From Allacma fusca (taxonomy: Eukaryota > Arthropoda > Collembola > Symphypleona > Sminthuridae), in the NCBI GenBank assembly GCA_947179485.1, contig OX359245.1, positions 5,871,001 through 5,935,000 on the forward strand: a DNA stretch of 64,000 nt. Direction: 5' to 3'. The position numbers and the translations under genes are program-made. This document shows, piece after piece, positions 47,601-55,821 of the stretch. Position 1 is the stretch's first letter; each line of letters opens with the position of its first letter. The notes beneath the pieces were generated by a model. The model did no database searches, was not told the origin of the DNA, and saw nothing but the letters and a program-made list of their open reading frames with translations.

Positions 47601-49356
47601 CGAATTTACTGAAAGAAAAATATTCGAGGATTTTGTCGACAGCAGTATATCTAGACGAAAAAACGCAACAAATGCTTTTGATAGTGCCAACCACAAACAA
47701 TTTGTTAATTCAGTCTATGGTAGAAGTTTATTGCAACCTCTGCGATTTGTGAATGTCAAAATAGTTACTGATCACTTGCAAGCAAAAACATTATTATCTA
47801 AGCCCAGCTTCAAGTCATACTATCCCGTTAATCCAGATTTGTCTGTCATGACCATGGAACGAACAAAAAAGAAATACGATTCTTTCATTTTCATCGGAAG
47901 CATTGTTTTAGGTAACCAATGTTTTTTGTTAAAAATCAATTCAAATTAGCGGAGAGCAACTTATTTTTGTTGTACAGGAAAAAACAACCGAATCATTAGT
48001 TTATTTTGTTTTCAGAACTTAGTAAGTTGCATATGCTTGAACTTTACTACGACGTTTTGAAACCCACCTTTGGGAAACAACTTTCCCTTCTCTACACTGA
48101 TACAGGTAATTTGGTCAAGTTTATAACGTTTTTGAAAGTAAGGCCTTGGAACACTAACACGATCTCAAGTAATAAATCTTAATTAGTGTACATATAGCTC
48201 TGCCTTGTATATAAAGACGTCAAAATAAAGCTCTGACTCGCAGATTCTTTCCTCAGCTCACAATGAGACCTTTATATTTTATTCTTCTTATCAGTTCTGT
48301 TTTTGCCAATAATTACAAATTATTTGTCGAAAAAACTTGTGAAACTTGTACCGGTCTGAATTACACGTTTTACAAATCAGTTTTCAAAATTCCGCCAATT
48401 GACTATTTATGTACGAAAGATCATAAAGAAATTCCTACCGGATTTATTGTTTTAAGTTATGTGCTGAATAAGAAAGACTGTCGGGGCCTCTACGATAGAG
48501 AAAATAAAAGTGCGAAAATAAATTACTGGATAAATCACACCGTTTCACAGATAACCCCTATTGAAAAAGTGGCTAGAGTTAAAGTTTTCACAGTCTTATT
48601 TTTTATTACGTGTGCTTCATTCTACCTGCTTGGGGTTTTTTCAAAACACATATTTAATTTTTTTATGGCCCGAATAAACGCACGCGCGGCTAGGAATCAA
48701 ATGGCATAGGCAGTGATTGACTCCTTATAAAACATTAAATCTACCCACAAACATTCTAACTAACGTTCACATTGATTTTATTTCCAGACAGTTTCCTTGT
48801 ATCAATATTGGATCCCGATAATAAATTGAATCAAAAAATGAAATCTCTGCAATGTATGGACTTCTCAAATTTACACACTGACGATCCTTTATACAGCACT
48901 GAAAATAAAGGAGAAGTTGGATACTTGAAACTTGAACATTACGATTTTTTAACCTTTGTCGGAATCAGAGCTAAGCAATATGCAATTGAAAAAAAGGACG
49001 GCTCACACGTTTTAAAATCTAAAGGTGTTAGCGCGTCAAGTATAAAAACAGAAACAACAGAAACATATAAACGTGTTCTATTTGACGATACAGTAGTCCA
49101 CACGGATGTGAATCAGCTAAAAGTAATAAACCAAAGCATCTATAACACGAGTGTTAGAAAAAAAAACTTTTTCGCTTTAGCTACAAAACGTTTTTTTTTG
49201 CCATGTAAAATACACTCACGCGCGTTTGGACACAAAGACATACTAAACAAAGATACAGTTACATGTGAGTGTTTAAATACGACCGTAAATGACTCTGCGA
49301 CCATTTGCAAAGATGCTCTCGAGCAAACACCTTCACCCGAATCAAATAACATTTGA
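44665..49356 (+). CDS. polB: protein-primed-type family B DNA polymerase, three exons
   Basis: Exons 44665-47911, 48016-48105 and 48788-49356 total 3906 bases, a 1301-residue protein. Introns are GT-AG and both are phase 1. Order: C2H2 zinc finger (residues 25-48); a segment with GDECF (C246) and FHYLAI (H339) resembling OTU-like cysteine protease modules; second zinc finger (361-382); ExoI FDTES (D415, E417) and further exonuclease motifs; polymerase motif A DVNGLYS (838-844), motif B K1011 with NSVYG (1015-1019), motif C DTDS (1111-1114). Intron 2 splits codon 1113, the second catalytic Asp, so unspliced RNA cannot give active enzyme. It replicates the element from its terminal repeats. The C-terminal exon has the VGIRAKQYAI and KGV motifs. 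The nested gene at 48263 lies in intron 2. Confidence 0.93.
48208..48216 (+). promoter_or_regulatory. TATA box of the intron-nested gene
   Basis: TATATAAAG inside polB intron 2, 55 bases upstream of the ATG at 48263, placing a start site near 48238 and a leader of about 25 bases. It is the main evidence that the nested frame has its own promoter. Confidence 0.6.
48263..48709 (+). CDS. intron-nested type I membrane glycoprotein, 148 aa
   Basis: An uninterrupted ATG frame lying wholly within intron 2 of polB (48106-48787), same strand. Residues 1-16 form a clear signal peptide (MRPLYFILLISSVFA). The ectodomain (about 16-105) has four cysteines (CETC, YLC, KDC) and N-glycosylation sequons NYT, NKS and NHT. 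A membrane helix follows (about 107-128, VKVFTVLFFITCASFYLLGVF), then a short basic tail. It is too small for a known fusion protein, and I do not recognise the family. Possible roles are modifying the cell surface or a virion membrane, which is inference. An alternative is that intron retention, rather than a separate promoter, exposes it. Confidence 0.8.
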   Translation: MRPLYFILLISSVFANNYKLFVEKTCETCTGLNYTFYKSVFKIPPIDYLCTKDHKEIPTGFIVLSYVLNKKDCRGLYDRENKSAKINYWINHTVSQITPIEKVARVKVFTVLFFITCASFYLLGVFSKHIFNFFMARINARAARNQMA

Positions 49357-50147
49357 AATTCATCATCCTAGCAGGTATGAGTATTATATGCGTGCGTGCT
49401 TTATATAGAATATAATTATAAAATCATGTACTCCTAATTTATATTACGATTTTTTACTAATTATTAAGAACATTTACCATTATTTGCAGGCTTGTAATAG
49501 CTGGACCAACGGCTTGCGGAAAAAGTACGTTGGTAAAGGAAATGCTCGAAAGACAAAGTGAACTTTTTTCTAAACCCTTTGATCAGATTATAATCGTGTA
49601 TAAGCAAATGCAGCACATGTACACGCAATTGAAGACTGAAATTCCAAACATTATTATCACCAATAATCTTGACGATTTTGAATCCTATCTCTCGCCATCA
49701 AAGAGGTCGTTCTTATTTCTTGACGATTTCATGATGGAAATGAGTAAATCATACAACGAGAATATAACTAAACTTTTTACAATACAATCACATCATTTAA
49801 ATTGTACAGTTGTAATCGCAGTTCAAAATTTATTTTTTTCAAAAAATTTACGAACTTTGTCACTAAATTCCACGCATACAATCATATTTAACAATGCACG
49901 CGATAAGAGCACATTATATCATCTTGGTAGACAGTTTATGCCGGAGGATGTTACATTTTTACTTAAATGTTATCAACGGGCGATGAAAGTTAGCAGATAC
50001 TTGGTGATTGATTATTCTCCAGAACTTGACGATTTGTTTCGTGTGAGAAGTTCACTTTTTTCGGGTATAAAAACCGAGATTTACATATCTTCCCCTCAGT
50101 GTAATTCGGCTATTGGTTCGAATAAGATCAATGAAGGTGATAAATAA
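49313..50147 (+). CDS. FtsK/HerA-type genome-packaging ATPase, two exons
   Basis: Exons 49313-49374 and 49490-50147 total 720 bases, 239 residues. The ATG lies inside the last polB exon in another frame, so the genes overlap by 44 bases. The intron (49375-49489) is GT-AG and restores a frame that reads straight into Walker A, GPTACGKST (residues 26-34). Walker B is FLFLDD (95-100). The family pumps DNA into capsids in Mavericks, virophages and poxviruses (A32-like). A start without the intron would lose Walker A, which supports the spliced model. The stop shares a base with the next ATG (TAATG). Confidence 0.88.
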
Positions 50148-50434
50148 TGCGAAGAGTTTTAGATAACCTTAATTTTTTGGAAAGTTGTTTAAAGTGTAAA
50201 ACAAAAAATCAATTAAAGAAACTTTTAAAATCGGGAACAGCTGAACAGACTAAAGCTGTTATAGAAGTTGTTTACAATTTTAACGATTTATATTTCAGTA
50301 AATACATGAAAACTAGGTTAAAGGTAGTTCGAGAAGGGTTACTCAAGGAAAAAACGTTTCTAGATACGTTTCTATCAAATAAAATCCTAATTTTAGATAT
50401 TATCGCATCGTTACTATGCTCTATAGCTGAATAA
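50147..50434 (+). CDS. small helical protein with hydrophobic C-terminus, 95 aa
   Basis: ATG overlaps the ATPase stop by one base. The pattern (Lys/Leu-rich helices, then KILILDIIASLLCSI) resembles a family of small proteins seen next to capsid genes in arthropod Mavericks that combine a helical body and a hydrophobic, possibly membrane-active tail. This comparison is from memory of the pattern, not a search. A virion or maturation role is plausible. The tight overlap suggests a shared transcript. Confidence 0.65.
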   Translation: MRRVLDNLNFLESCLKCKTKNQLKKLLKSGTAEQTKAVIEVVYNFNDLYFSKYMKTRLKVVREGLLKEKTFLDTFLSNKILILDIIASLLCSIAE

Positions 50435-50451
50435 AAAAATTTGCTTTGGTT

Positions 50452-50673
50452 ATGATTCAAATAATGAAAGTAGTTAGTCAAAAAGAATTTGAAGAGTTTG
50501 AAGCATATAAGCTTAGACGCTTTCCTATTGAACGTTTAGAGGGAGAGGTTAACGATCAAGTACAGACTTCAATTGTAAACACTCATGAGAAAAAGATTTT
50601 TAATAACTGGATTACGTTTGAGAATATAAACAAATTACATGCAAGGCCAAAATTTAAAACCAACAAAGTGTGA
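50452..50673 (+). CDS. hypothetical small protein, 73 aa
   Basis: An ATG frame between the 95-aa gene and the penton gene, starting 17 bases after the former and overlapping a possible upstream start (50639) of the latter. It is charged, with no membrane segment or motif. Family unknown. It could be a genuine small gene or an exon of a larger product. Confidence 0.45.
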   Translation: MIQIMKVVSQKEFEEFEAYKLRRFPIERLEGEVNDQVQTSIVNTHEKKIFNNWITFENINKLHARPKFKTNKV

Positions 50674-50677
50674 TAAT

Positions 50678-51982
50678 ATGGCGTGTGATCGTGTTGAACA
50701 GTTTTTCGCAGTATTACAAAGTCAAGATTTTACGAATTATTATTCTGATAATAACGCTTCATCATTTAGAAACAATTTATTTGTGAATTTAGGAAATGAT
50801 GCAAATGATTTTGAAGTTGCTTTGGCCGGGATTGATTACAGGCAGGACTTGGAGACAAATATTTTATCATTATTAACTAATAGCTATATGAAAGTAGTTG
50901 TAGAACCCGAAAATGAAGACATATTGCTAATTCCAAAAGAAGGGAGAACATTTATTGATTGGATTTCAATAACTAATGAATATTTACAAAGTATTCCTAT
51001 GGATGTAGAAATACTATTTTTCGGAGCAGACGATAATATTTTTGTGATAATTGATAATAAAACTGAAAGTAGTTTGACTATACCAAAGGAAATAAGTTTT
51101 ATTCTAGGACTCCCTTCAAATATTATAATGACTGGAAGACATCAAGGGGTTACGGCAGTAAATGTTCAGGAATTTGAGAAATTTAGTGAAGATGTCGAAA
51201 TAATTATCCATACGCCGGCAAAATTAGAAACAGTTTCGTTTGACAGCGTTGGAGGTATACACGCAGTTCAATCTCAGACTACCTTGCAAACAGTTTTAAA
51301 TCTAGCTGTAACATCAAAAAAATTAAATAAGTACTTGATCTTTTTCATAAAAGATGATTTTTTAGCCGTTAAAAAAAGTATTGAAAATCCGTTAGCTCAA
51401 ACGTTGTTTTTTTCTACCGGTCTAACCAGAATATTAAATTGCCAGGAAGAATTGACTTTAACACCTGATAAACCTGAATATGTATTTTCTAGCATAAATC
51501 TACAAATTAAGCCTAAGTTCATTTTAATTCAAATGGACAATATTAGACCGAGTATGATAGGGAGTAAAACAGCCAATGTGCTTCGTATAATAAATACGGA
51601 AACGTTTACAGGGGGGTGGGAAATACCTACGGGGGACATGTGGTACCACCCTATTATCGATAAAAATCTACCGTGCATTCACTGCTATATAACAGATGAC
51701 AGTTTAATCGTGAATTCAGTCACGTCTTCACAAGCAACACAAGTTGTTCTTCATTTTAGAAGACGCTCCATGCGCAATATTAAATGTGTTAACGGGTGTT
51801 CTTTGGAAAAACCAAAGCCTATGGAATCGTCTTCAAGAAGTATACCACTTCGCGGCAAAAATCAAAACGTTGCAACGAAAAAATCAAAAAATATTAAAAA
51901 GAAACCAAGTGTCAAAACTTCTAAAACTATACACGTAAAGCCCAAACCTATCCATAAAAATGGAAGGTCCAAAAGGGTATAA
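50678..51982 (+). CDS. penton-like minor capsid protein
   Basis: About 434 residues from the ATG at 50678, chosen for its better context (A at -3, G at +4) over an in-frame ATG at 50639. The N-terminus (VEQFFAVLQSQDF, then FEVALAGIDY) fits the start of Maverick penton/minor capsid proteins, which fold as a single jelly roll and occupy capsid vertices. The last 55 residues are Lys/Arg-rich and probably disordered, like DNA-binding core protein tails of adenoviruses. The frame overlaps the major capsid gene by 23 bases. Confidence 0.78.
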   Translation: MACDRVEQFFAVLQSQDFTNYYSDNNASSFRNNLFVNLGNDANDFEVALAGIDYRQDLETNILSLLTNSYMKVVVEPENEDILLIPKEGRTFIDWISITNEYLQSIPMDVEILFFGADDNIFVIIDNKTESSLTIPKEISFILGLPSNIIMTGRHQGVTAVNVQEFEKFSEDVEIIIHTPAKLETVSFDSVGGIHAVQSQTTLQTVLNLAVTSKKLNKYLIFFIKDDFLAVKKSIENPLAQTLFFSTGLTRILNCQEELTLTPDKPEYVFSSINLQIKPKFILIQMDNIRPSMIGSKTANVLRIINTETFTGGWEIPTGDMWYHPIIDKNLPCIHCYITDDSLIVNSVTSSQATQVVLHFRRRSMRNIKCVNGCSLEKPKPMESSSRSIPLRGKNQNVATKKSKNIKKKPSVKTSKTIHVKPKPIHKNGRSKRV

Positions 51983-53240
51983 TCCGTCGTTCAGATCTGA
52001 ACTAGACTTGAGCTATGACAAAAACACGGATATTTCAGTTGTCTATTCTACTGATCAAACGCTGTATCCTGTAAGCAATTACGAAAATCCTGACGTTCCC
52101 ATTGAATTTTTCTATGAAGGTAACTCCGCATATATTGATGCTAAAGAAAGTTATCTATCATACCAATTAAAAATTTTGAAGGCCGACGGATCTTCCCTCG
52201 CGCCCGGTGACGTTGTTTCCACAATCAATAATTTGTCATGTTCTGTTTTTAAAAATATGGAAATAACCATGAACGGAACTGTGGTATGGGAGGCTCAAAA
52301 TTCATTTGCACACATTAGCTATTTACAAACGTTTATAGAAAATAAGCAACGAAACCTAGAATCGCAACTTTTTTACCTTGACACCCCTTCCACAAATGTG
52401 GCTGCCGACACAAATTTAGGATATGCTAAACGAAGAACGTTTTTGTCCTCAAGTAAAACCGTGGAATTAAGAATGCCATTGCTTTGTAATATTGGGAGTG
52501 CAACAAATTACATTCCTTCTAATATAAGTATAGGAATTAAACTTTCCAGAAATTCCAATAACTTTATCATTTGGGCACCGTCTCCAGATAGCGCTGGTTA
52601 TAGAATCGAGTTGAAAAAGTGTAAGCTCGTTTTACGTAAACACACGGTTTCACCAGAAATTATTAAATTACATGAAACCCTCTTTTCAAAATATGGAAGT
52701 ATTAAAATTCCTGTAAAAAATTATAAATTAATCAAGGTACTTTTACCAACTGGTACATACAGCTTACCAAACACACTTCTTTCTACGGGTACTTTGCCAA
52801 ATTATGTTTGTCTTGGACTAGTGTCTCAGAGTGCCCTTTCAGGGGAATATACAAGTAATCCGTTCGCTTTCGATGATTTTAAGCTTACAAGCATATCTGT
52901 ATGTGTGAATCACAGGAACGATGAAACGCAAAGCATTGAAACTAATTACGGTAACGACGAGTATTTAGATGCATACAATAAACTTATACAATTACAAAAT
53001 TCGATGGATGCAAGCCCGATTATATCAAGAGACCAGTTCAAAAACATGGGACATAAAATTTATGCTTTCCCAATTTTGACTACGCCTGTCAAGGACGGAT
53101 ATCCCGGTATAAAAGCCGGAAACTTATGTGCGTCTTTAGTGTTTTCGGAAGGATTGAGTAACCCTTGTTCATTGATTGCGTTGTCAATATCTACAGACTT
53201 TATAACAATCGGGAAAAATAAAGAAGTATTTATTGAGTAA
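51960..53240 (+). CDS. major capsid protein, double jelly roll
   Basis: 426 residues from an ATG inside the end of the penton gene. The start pattern (VPIEFFYEGNSAYIDAKESY, then ATINNLSC-like CSVFKNMEITMNGTVVW) and the overall length fit Maverick/Polinton major capsid proteins, the adenovirus hexon-like double jelly roll that tiles icosahedral capsids. No frame damage. The stop overlaps the integrase ATG by one base (TAATG). An intact capsid gene is the best sign that this element could form particles. Confidence 0.88.
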   Translation: MEGPKGYNPSFRSELDLSYDKNTDISVVYSTDQTLYPVSNYENPDVPIEFFYEGNSAYIDAKESYLSYQLKILKADGSSLAPGDVVSTINNLSCSVFKNMEITMNGTVVWEAQNSFAHISYLQTFIENKQRNLESQLFYLDTPSTNVAADTNLGYAKRRTFLSSSKTVELRMPLLCNIGSATNYIPSNISIGIKLSRNSNNFIIWAPSPDSAGYRIELKKCKLVLRKHTVSPEIIKLHETLFSKYGSIKIPVKNYKLIKVLLPTGTYSLPNTLLSTGTLPNYVCLGLVSQSALSGEYTSNPFAFDDFKLTSISVCVNHRNDETQSIETNYGNDEYLDAYNKLIQLQNSMDASPIISRDQFKNMGHKIYAFPILTTPVKDGYPGIKAGNLCASLVFSEGLSNPCSLIALSISTDFITIGKNKEVFIE

Positions 53241-54166
53241 TGAATATTAAAAAAACATATTTGACCCCAGGTAATCCCGGATCATTAGCAGGAATACAAC
53301 GATTTGTTGAGAACAGTGAATTTAAGAATCATAAAAAAGTCAAAGATGTTTTAGAAAACGTTGAAGCTTATGTAAGACATAAACCTGCTAACCGACGATT
53401 TCCTCGACGTAAATTTTTAGCAGCCAAATTGGATGCAATTTGGCAGATAGATATTTTAATTTATGTACAGAAATTTTCGAGCGAGAATAGGGGATATAAA
53501 CATATATTAGTTTGTACTGATGTTTTAAGTAGAAAACTGTTTGTGGAACCAATAAAAAATAAAAGTTCTGAAGAAGTTTTAAAAGCCTTCAAAGCCATAC
53601 TAAAACGAGAAAAAAGAACGCCATTGTACGTACATAGTGATGATGGCAGGGAGTTTTATGGGGTGTTTCAAAAGTTTTTAAAAGTAAATAACATTAAGAA
53701 GTATTCAACAAATTCGCCTGAAAAGGCGTCAATAGTGGAACGAAATATTAGAAGTTTGATGACAAGACTGTTTAAGTTCTTTACGTATACCGGAAATCAC
53801 AGATATATCAATGTATTACAATCCATTGTTAAAAGTATGAATTCCGAAGTACATCCGGCTCATAATATGGCTCCAAATGATGTAAATACTGAGAATGAAA
53901 ACCAAGCTTGGCTACGACAATTTTCTGATCAACTCTTTGCGTCTAAACAGACGAGTGATTTAAAACCTGGAGACAGGGTTCGAATATCTACACAAAAAAT
54001 TGGCGCTTTCTATAAAGGTTTTGAACCTTCGTGGTCTGATGAAATTTTCGAAGTGTCAGAGGTTAGAAAGACTAACCCTATTACTTTCTTCCTGGTGGAC
54101 ACGACTAAAAGAAAGGAGAAAATCGAGGGTGGCTTTTACAGAGCTGAACTCCAAAAGCTGAAATAA
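53240..54166 (+). CDS. retroviral-type (rve) integrase of Maverick class
   Basis: 308 residues. The N-terminus has YLTPGNPGSLAGIQRF, a hallmark of Maverick integrases. The catalytic DDE triad is D71 (WQIDILIY), D134 (HSDDGREF) and E167 (IVERNI). The C-terminus has an SH3/chromo-like segment (LKPGDRVRIS through EIFEVSEV). It cuts target DNA and joins element ends, normally leaving 6-bp duplications. It follows the major capsid gene through a one-base overlap. Confidence 0.94.
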   Translation: MNIKKTYLTPGNPGSLAGIQRFVENSEFKNHKKVKDVLENVEAYVRHKPANRRFPRRKFLAAKLDAIWQIDILIYVQKFSSENRGYKHILVCTDVLSRKLFVEPIKNKSSEEVLKAFKAILKREKRTPLYVHSDDGREFYGVFQKFLKVNNIKKYSTNSPEKASIVERNIRSLMTRLFKFFTYTGNHRYINVLQSIVKSMNSEVHPAHNMAPNDVNTENENQAWLRQFSDQLFASKQTSDLKPGDRVRISTQKIGAFYKGFEPSWSDEIFEVSEVRKTNPITFFLVDTTKRKEKIEGGFYRAELQKLK

Positions 54167-54634
54167 TTGTAATTATTATATTACATAATTTTTTAAATTT
54201 TATACTACACAAGTAGAATACTTGGAACAATGTAAATATTTCTCTATTATCTGAAATGTGTACATTCTGTAACTAGTTTGTTACATTTAGCATATATAAT
54301 ACATTTATATTTCCAAAACTATCGTTTATTATTTTCTATTGTTTGTACTCTGAAGTGAAGAAAAAACGACACTTGTAATGTATATTCCTTCCTCGTTTGA
54401 TCTAGATTTAAATACCGTTCGTGGAATATAATCAGTTAGATATTGTTAACATTCCTATGGATCTACCCTCCCATCGGTGTTCGCATACAACGTCTCAACT
54501 ACATAGGAGTGTTTCACTAACGCTTTATTGTTGTGTACATTGTTTTGGAATTACTTATTCCAAACATACAATTGTGTTTTCCCAAAGACCTTATTGTATA
54601 ATTAAGTGCAAACTTTGTGGCAGAAAAAAATACA
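54167..54634 (+). other. intergenic region with dUTPase leader
   Basis: AT-rich gap after integrase. It contains the TATA-like/initiator pair at 54407-54437 and an apparent 200-base leader before the dUTPase ATG. A 95-codon frame at 54421 runs into the dUTPase gene in the wrong phase and is not counted. Confidence 0.5.
54407..54437 (+). promoter_or_regulatory. TATA-like plus initiator of dUTPase
   Basis: TTTAAATA at 54407-54414 and TCAGTT at 54432-54437, about 25 bases apart, giving a second arthropod-style core promoter in the element. Confidence 0.6.
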
Positions 54635-55245
54635 ATGAAAGTCCGAATTGCTCTTCTTCATCCCGAAGCCCGTTGTCCGACGCAACAGTATCAAGCAGCG
54701 GGGCTTGATCTATACTCAATTGAAAATAAAACCATTTTCCCATATGGACGCGTTACAATCAAAACAGGTATTGCGGTGGAGCTTCCTTTTGGAACGTATG
54801 GACAATTGAAGGAAAGGTCGTCCATGGCGAGGCGCGGTCTTATTGTTAATGGTGGCGTCATTGACAATGATTACAGTAAGCCGTTATTCATAATTATTTG
54901 TTTTTTATAATTTCTTAAAAATTCATTCAAATAAAATTTAGTAAGATTAATTTTACTCATTTCAATTTTATCAACACAGGGGGCGAAGTATTAGTCATTC
55001 TAAAAAATGACAGTTACAACAAGGTTGAGGTTAAAGTCGGAACGCGAATTGGGCAGCTTCTCGTCAACCCGTATCCTCATAATTTGGAAATTGAAGTTGC
55101 TCAAGTAAATATGCAAATGAATATTAATATTACAATTAAACAATAAATTTTATTAAATACAAATAATTAATATTTATTTGCTTATTTACAGGAACTCTCA
55201 TGCACTGAAAGAGGCGATCAAGGTTTCGGATCCAGTGGTTTATAA
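54635..55245 (+). CDS. dut: dUTPase (dUTP diphosphatase), three exons
   Basis: Exons 54635-54875, 54980-55104 and 55192-55245 total 420 bases, 139 residues, the normal size of a trimeric dUTPase subunit. Introns are GT-AG. All five family motifs are present: AGLDLYS; KERSSMA; GGVIDNDYR across the first intron; GTRIGQLL; ERGDQGFGSSG in the last exon. It converts dUTP to dUMP and keeps uracil out of replicated DNA. It is not one of the universal Maverick genes. The three-exon structure suggests acquisition from, or adaptation to, an intron-rich host. It is the last gene before the right inverted repeat. Confidence 0.93.
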
Positions 55246-55821
55246 GCATAATTTCAATATAAAAAGAATAAAGTTTTTCATTAAAAAATTGTAGTATTTT
55301 AATTGTTAACGTTCTCACTGTTAGATTGGATTTAAAATTTAAATTTGTGCGTAAAATAAAAAAAACAAAATTATAATTGGCATTCAAATTTAATTCAAAT
55401 TCGTATTTTTTGTCATAAATGATTGCGTGCAGTTAATGTAATGTGCAAAACGTTATTGAATTACTTGACCGGCATTTTTGATGACCGTGAGTCATAATCG
55501 TTTAGTTCATTGTACCATTGTGTATACATATATATCAAACCATACGAGGGGTGAAACTGACATGCATATGGTTTTGAATATATCTATATCAAAAAACGTT
55601 TTACTTTTTTTTATATTGGTATATGAGTGAAAATGAAAAAATTCTCAAAGCCTTGAGAGGAGAGTAAGAACGTGTGAGAGAGCTGGAAGTGAAAATATGG
55701 TTTTATTCGATAATTATAATTGCATATCTTTGGGGAGCTGTCAATGTAGGGTTCTAAATGTTATTACCTTGGAATATAAAATTTTGGATTCGAACCTTTA
55801 AACTTTAAAATGTTTAGCATA
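55246..55821. other. non-coding; diverged copy of part of the inverted repeat
   Basis: No gene. Around 55590-55660 a segment (TATATTGGTATATGAGTGAA and flanks) is a diverged direct duplicate of 55908-55950, which lies inside the right inverted repeat. Confidence 0.5.

Noticed and set aside
47912..47949. PolB ending at 47949 as a complete gene
   Set aside because: The frame lacks motif C. The terminal codons after a GT donor are intronic, and two downstream exons supply DTDS and the C-terminus.
49530..50147. ATPase starting at a TTG at 49530
   Set aside because: This would discard the Walker A motif. A two-exon model from the ATG at 49313 restores it and totals a whole number of codons.
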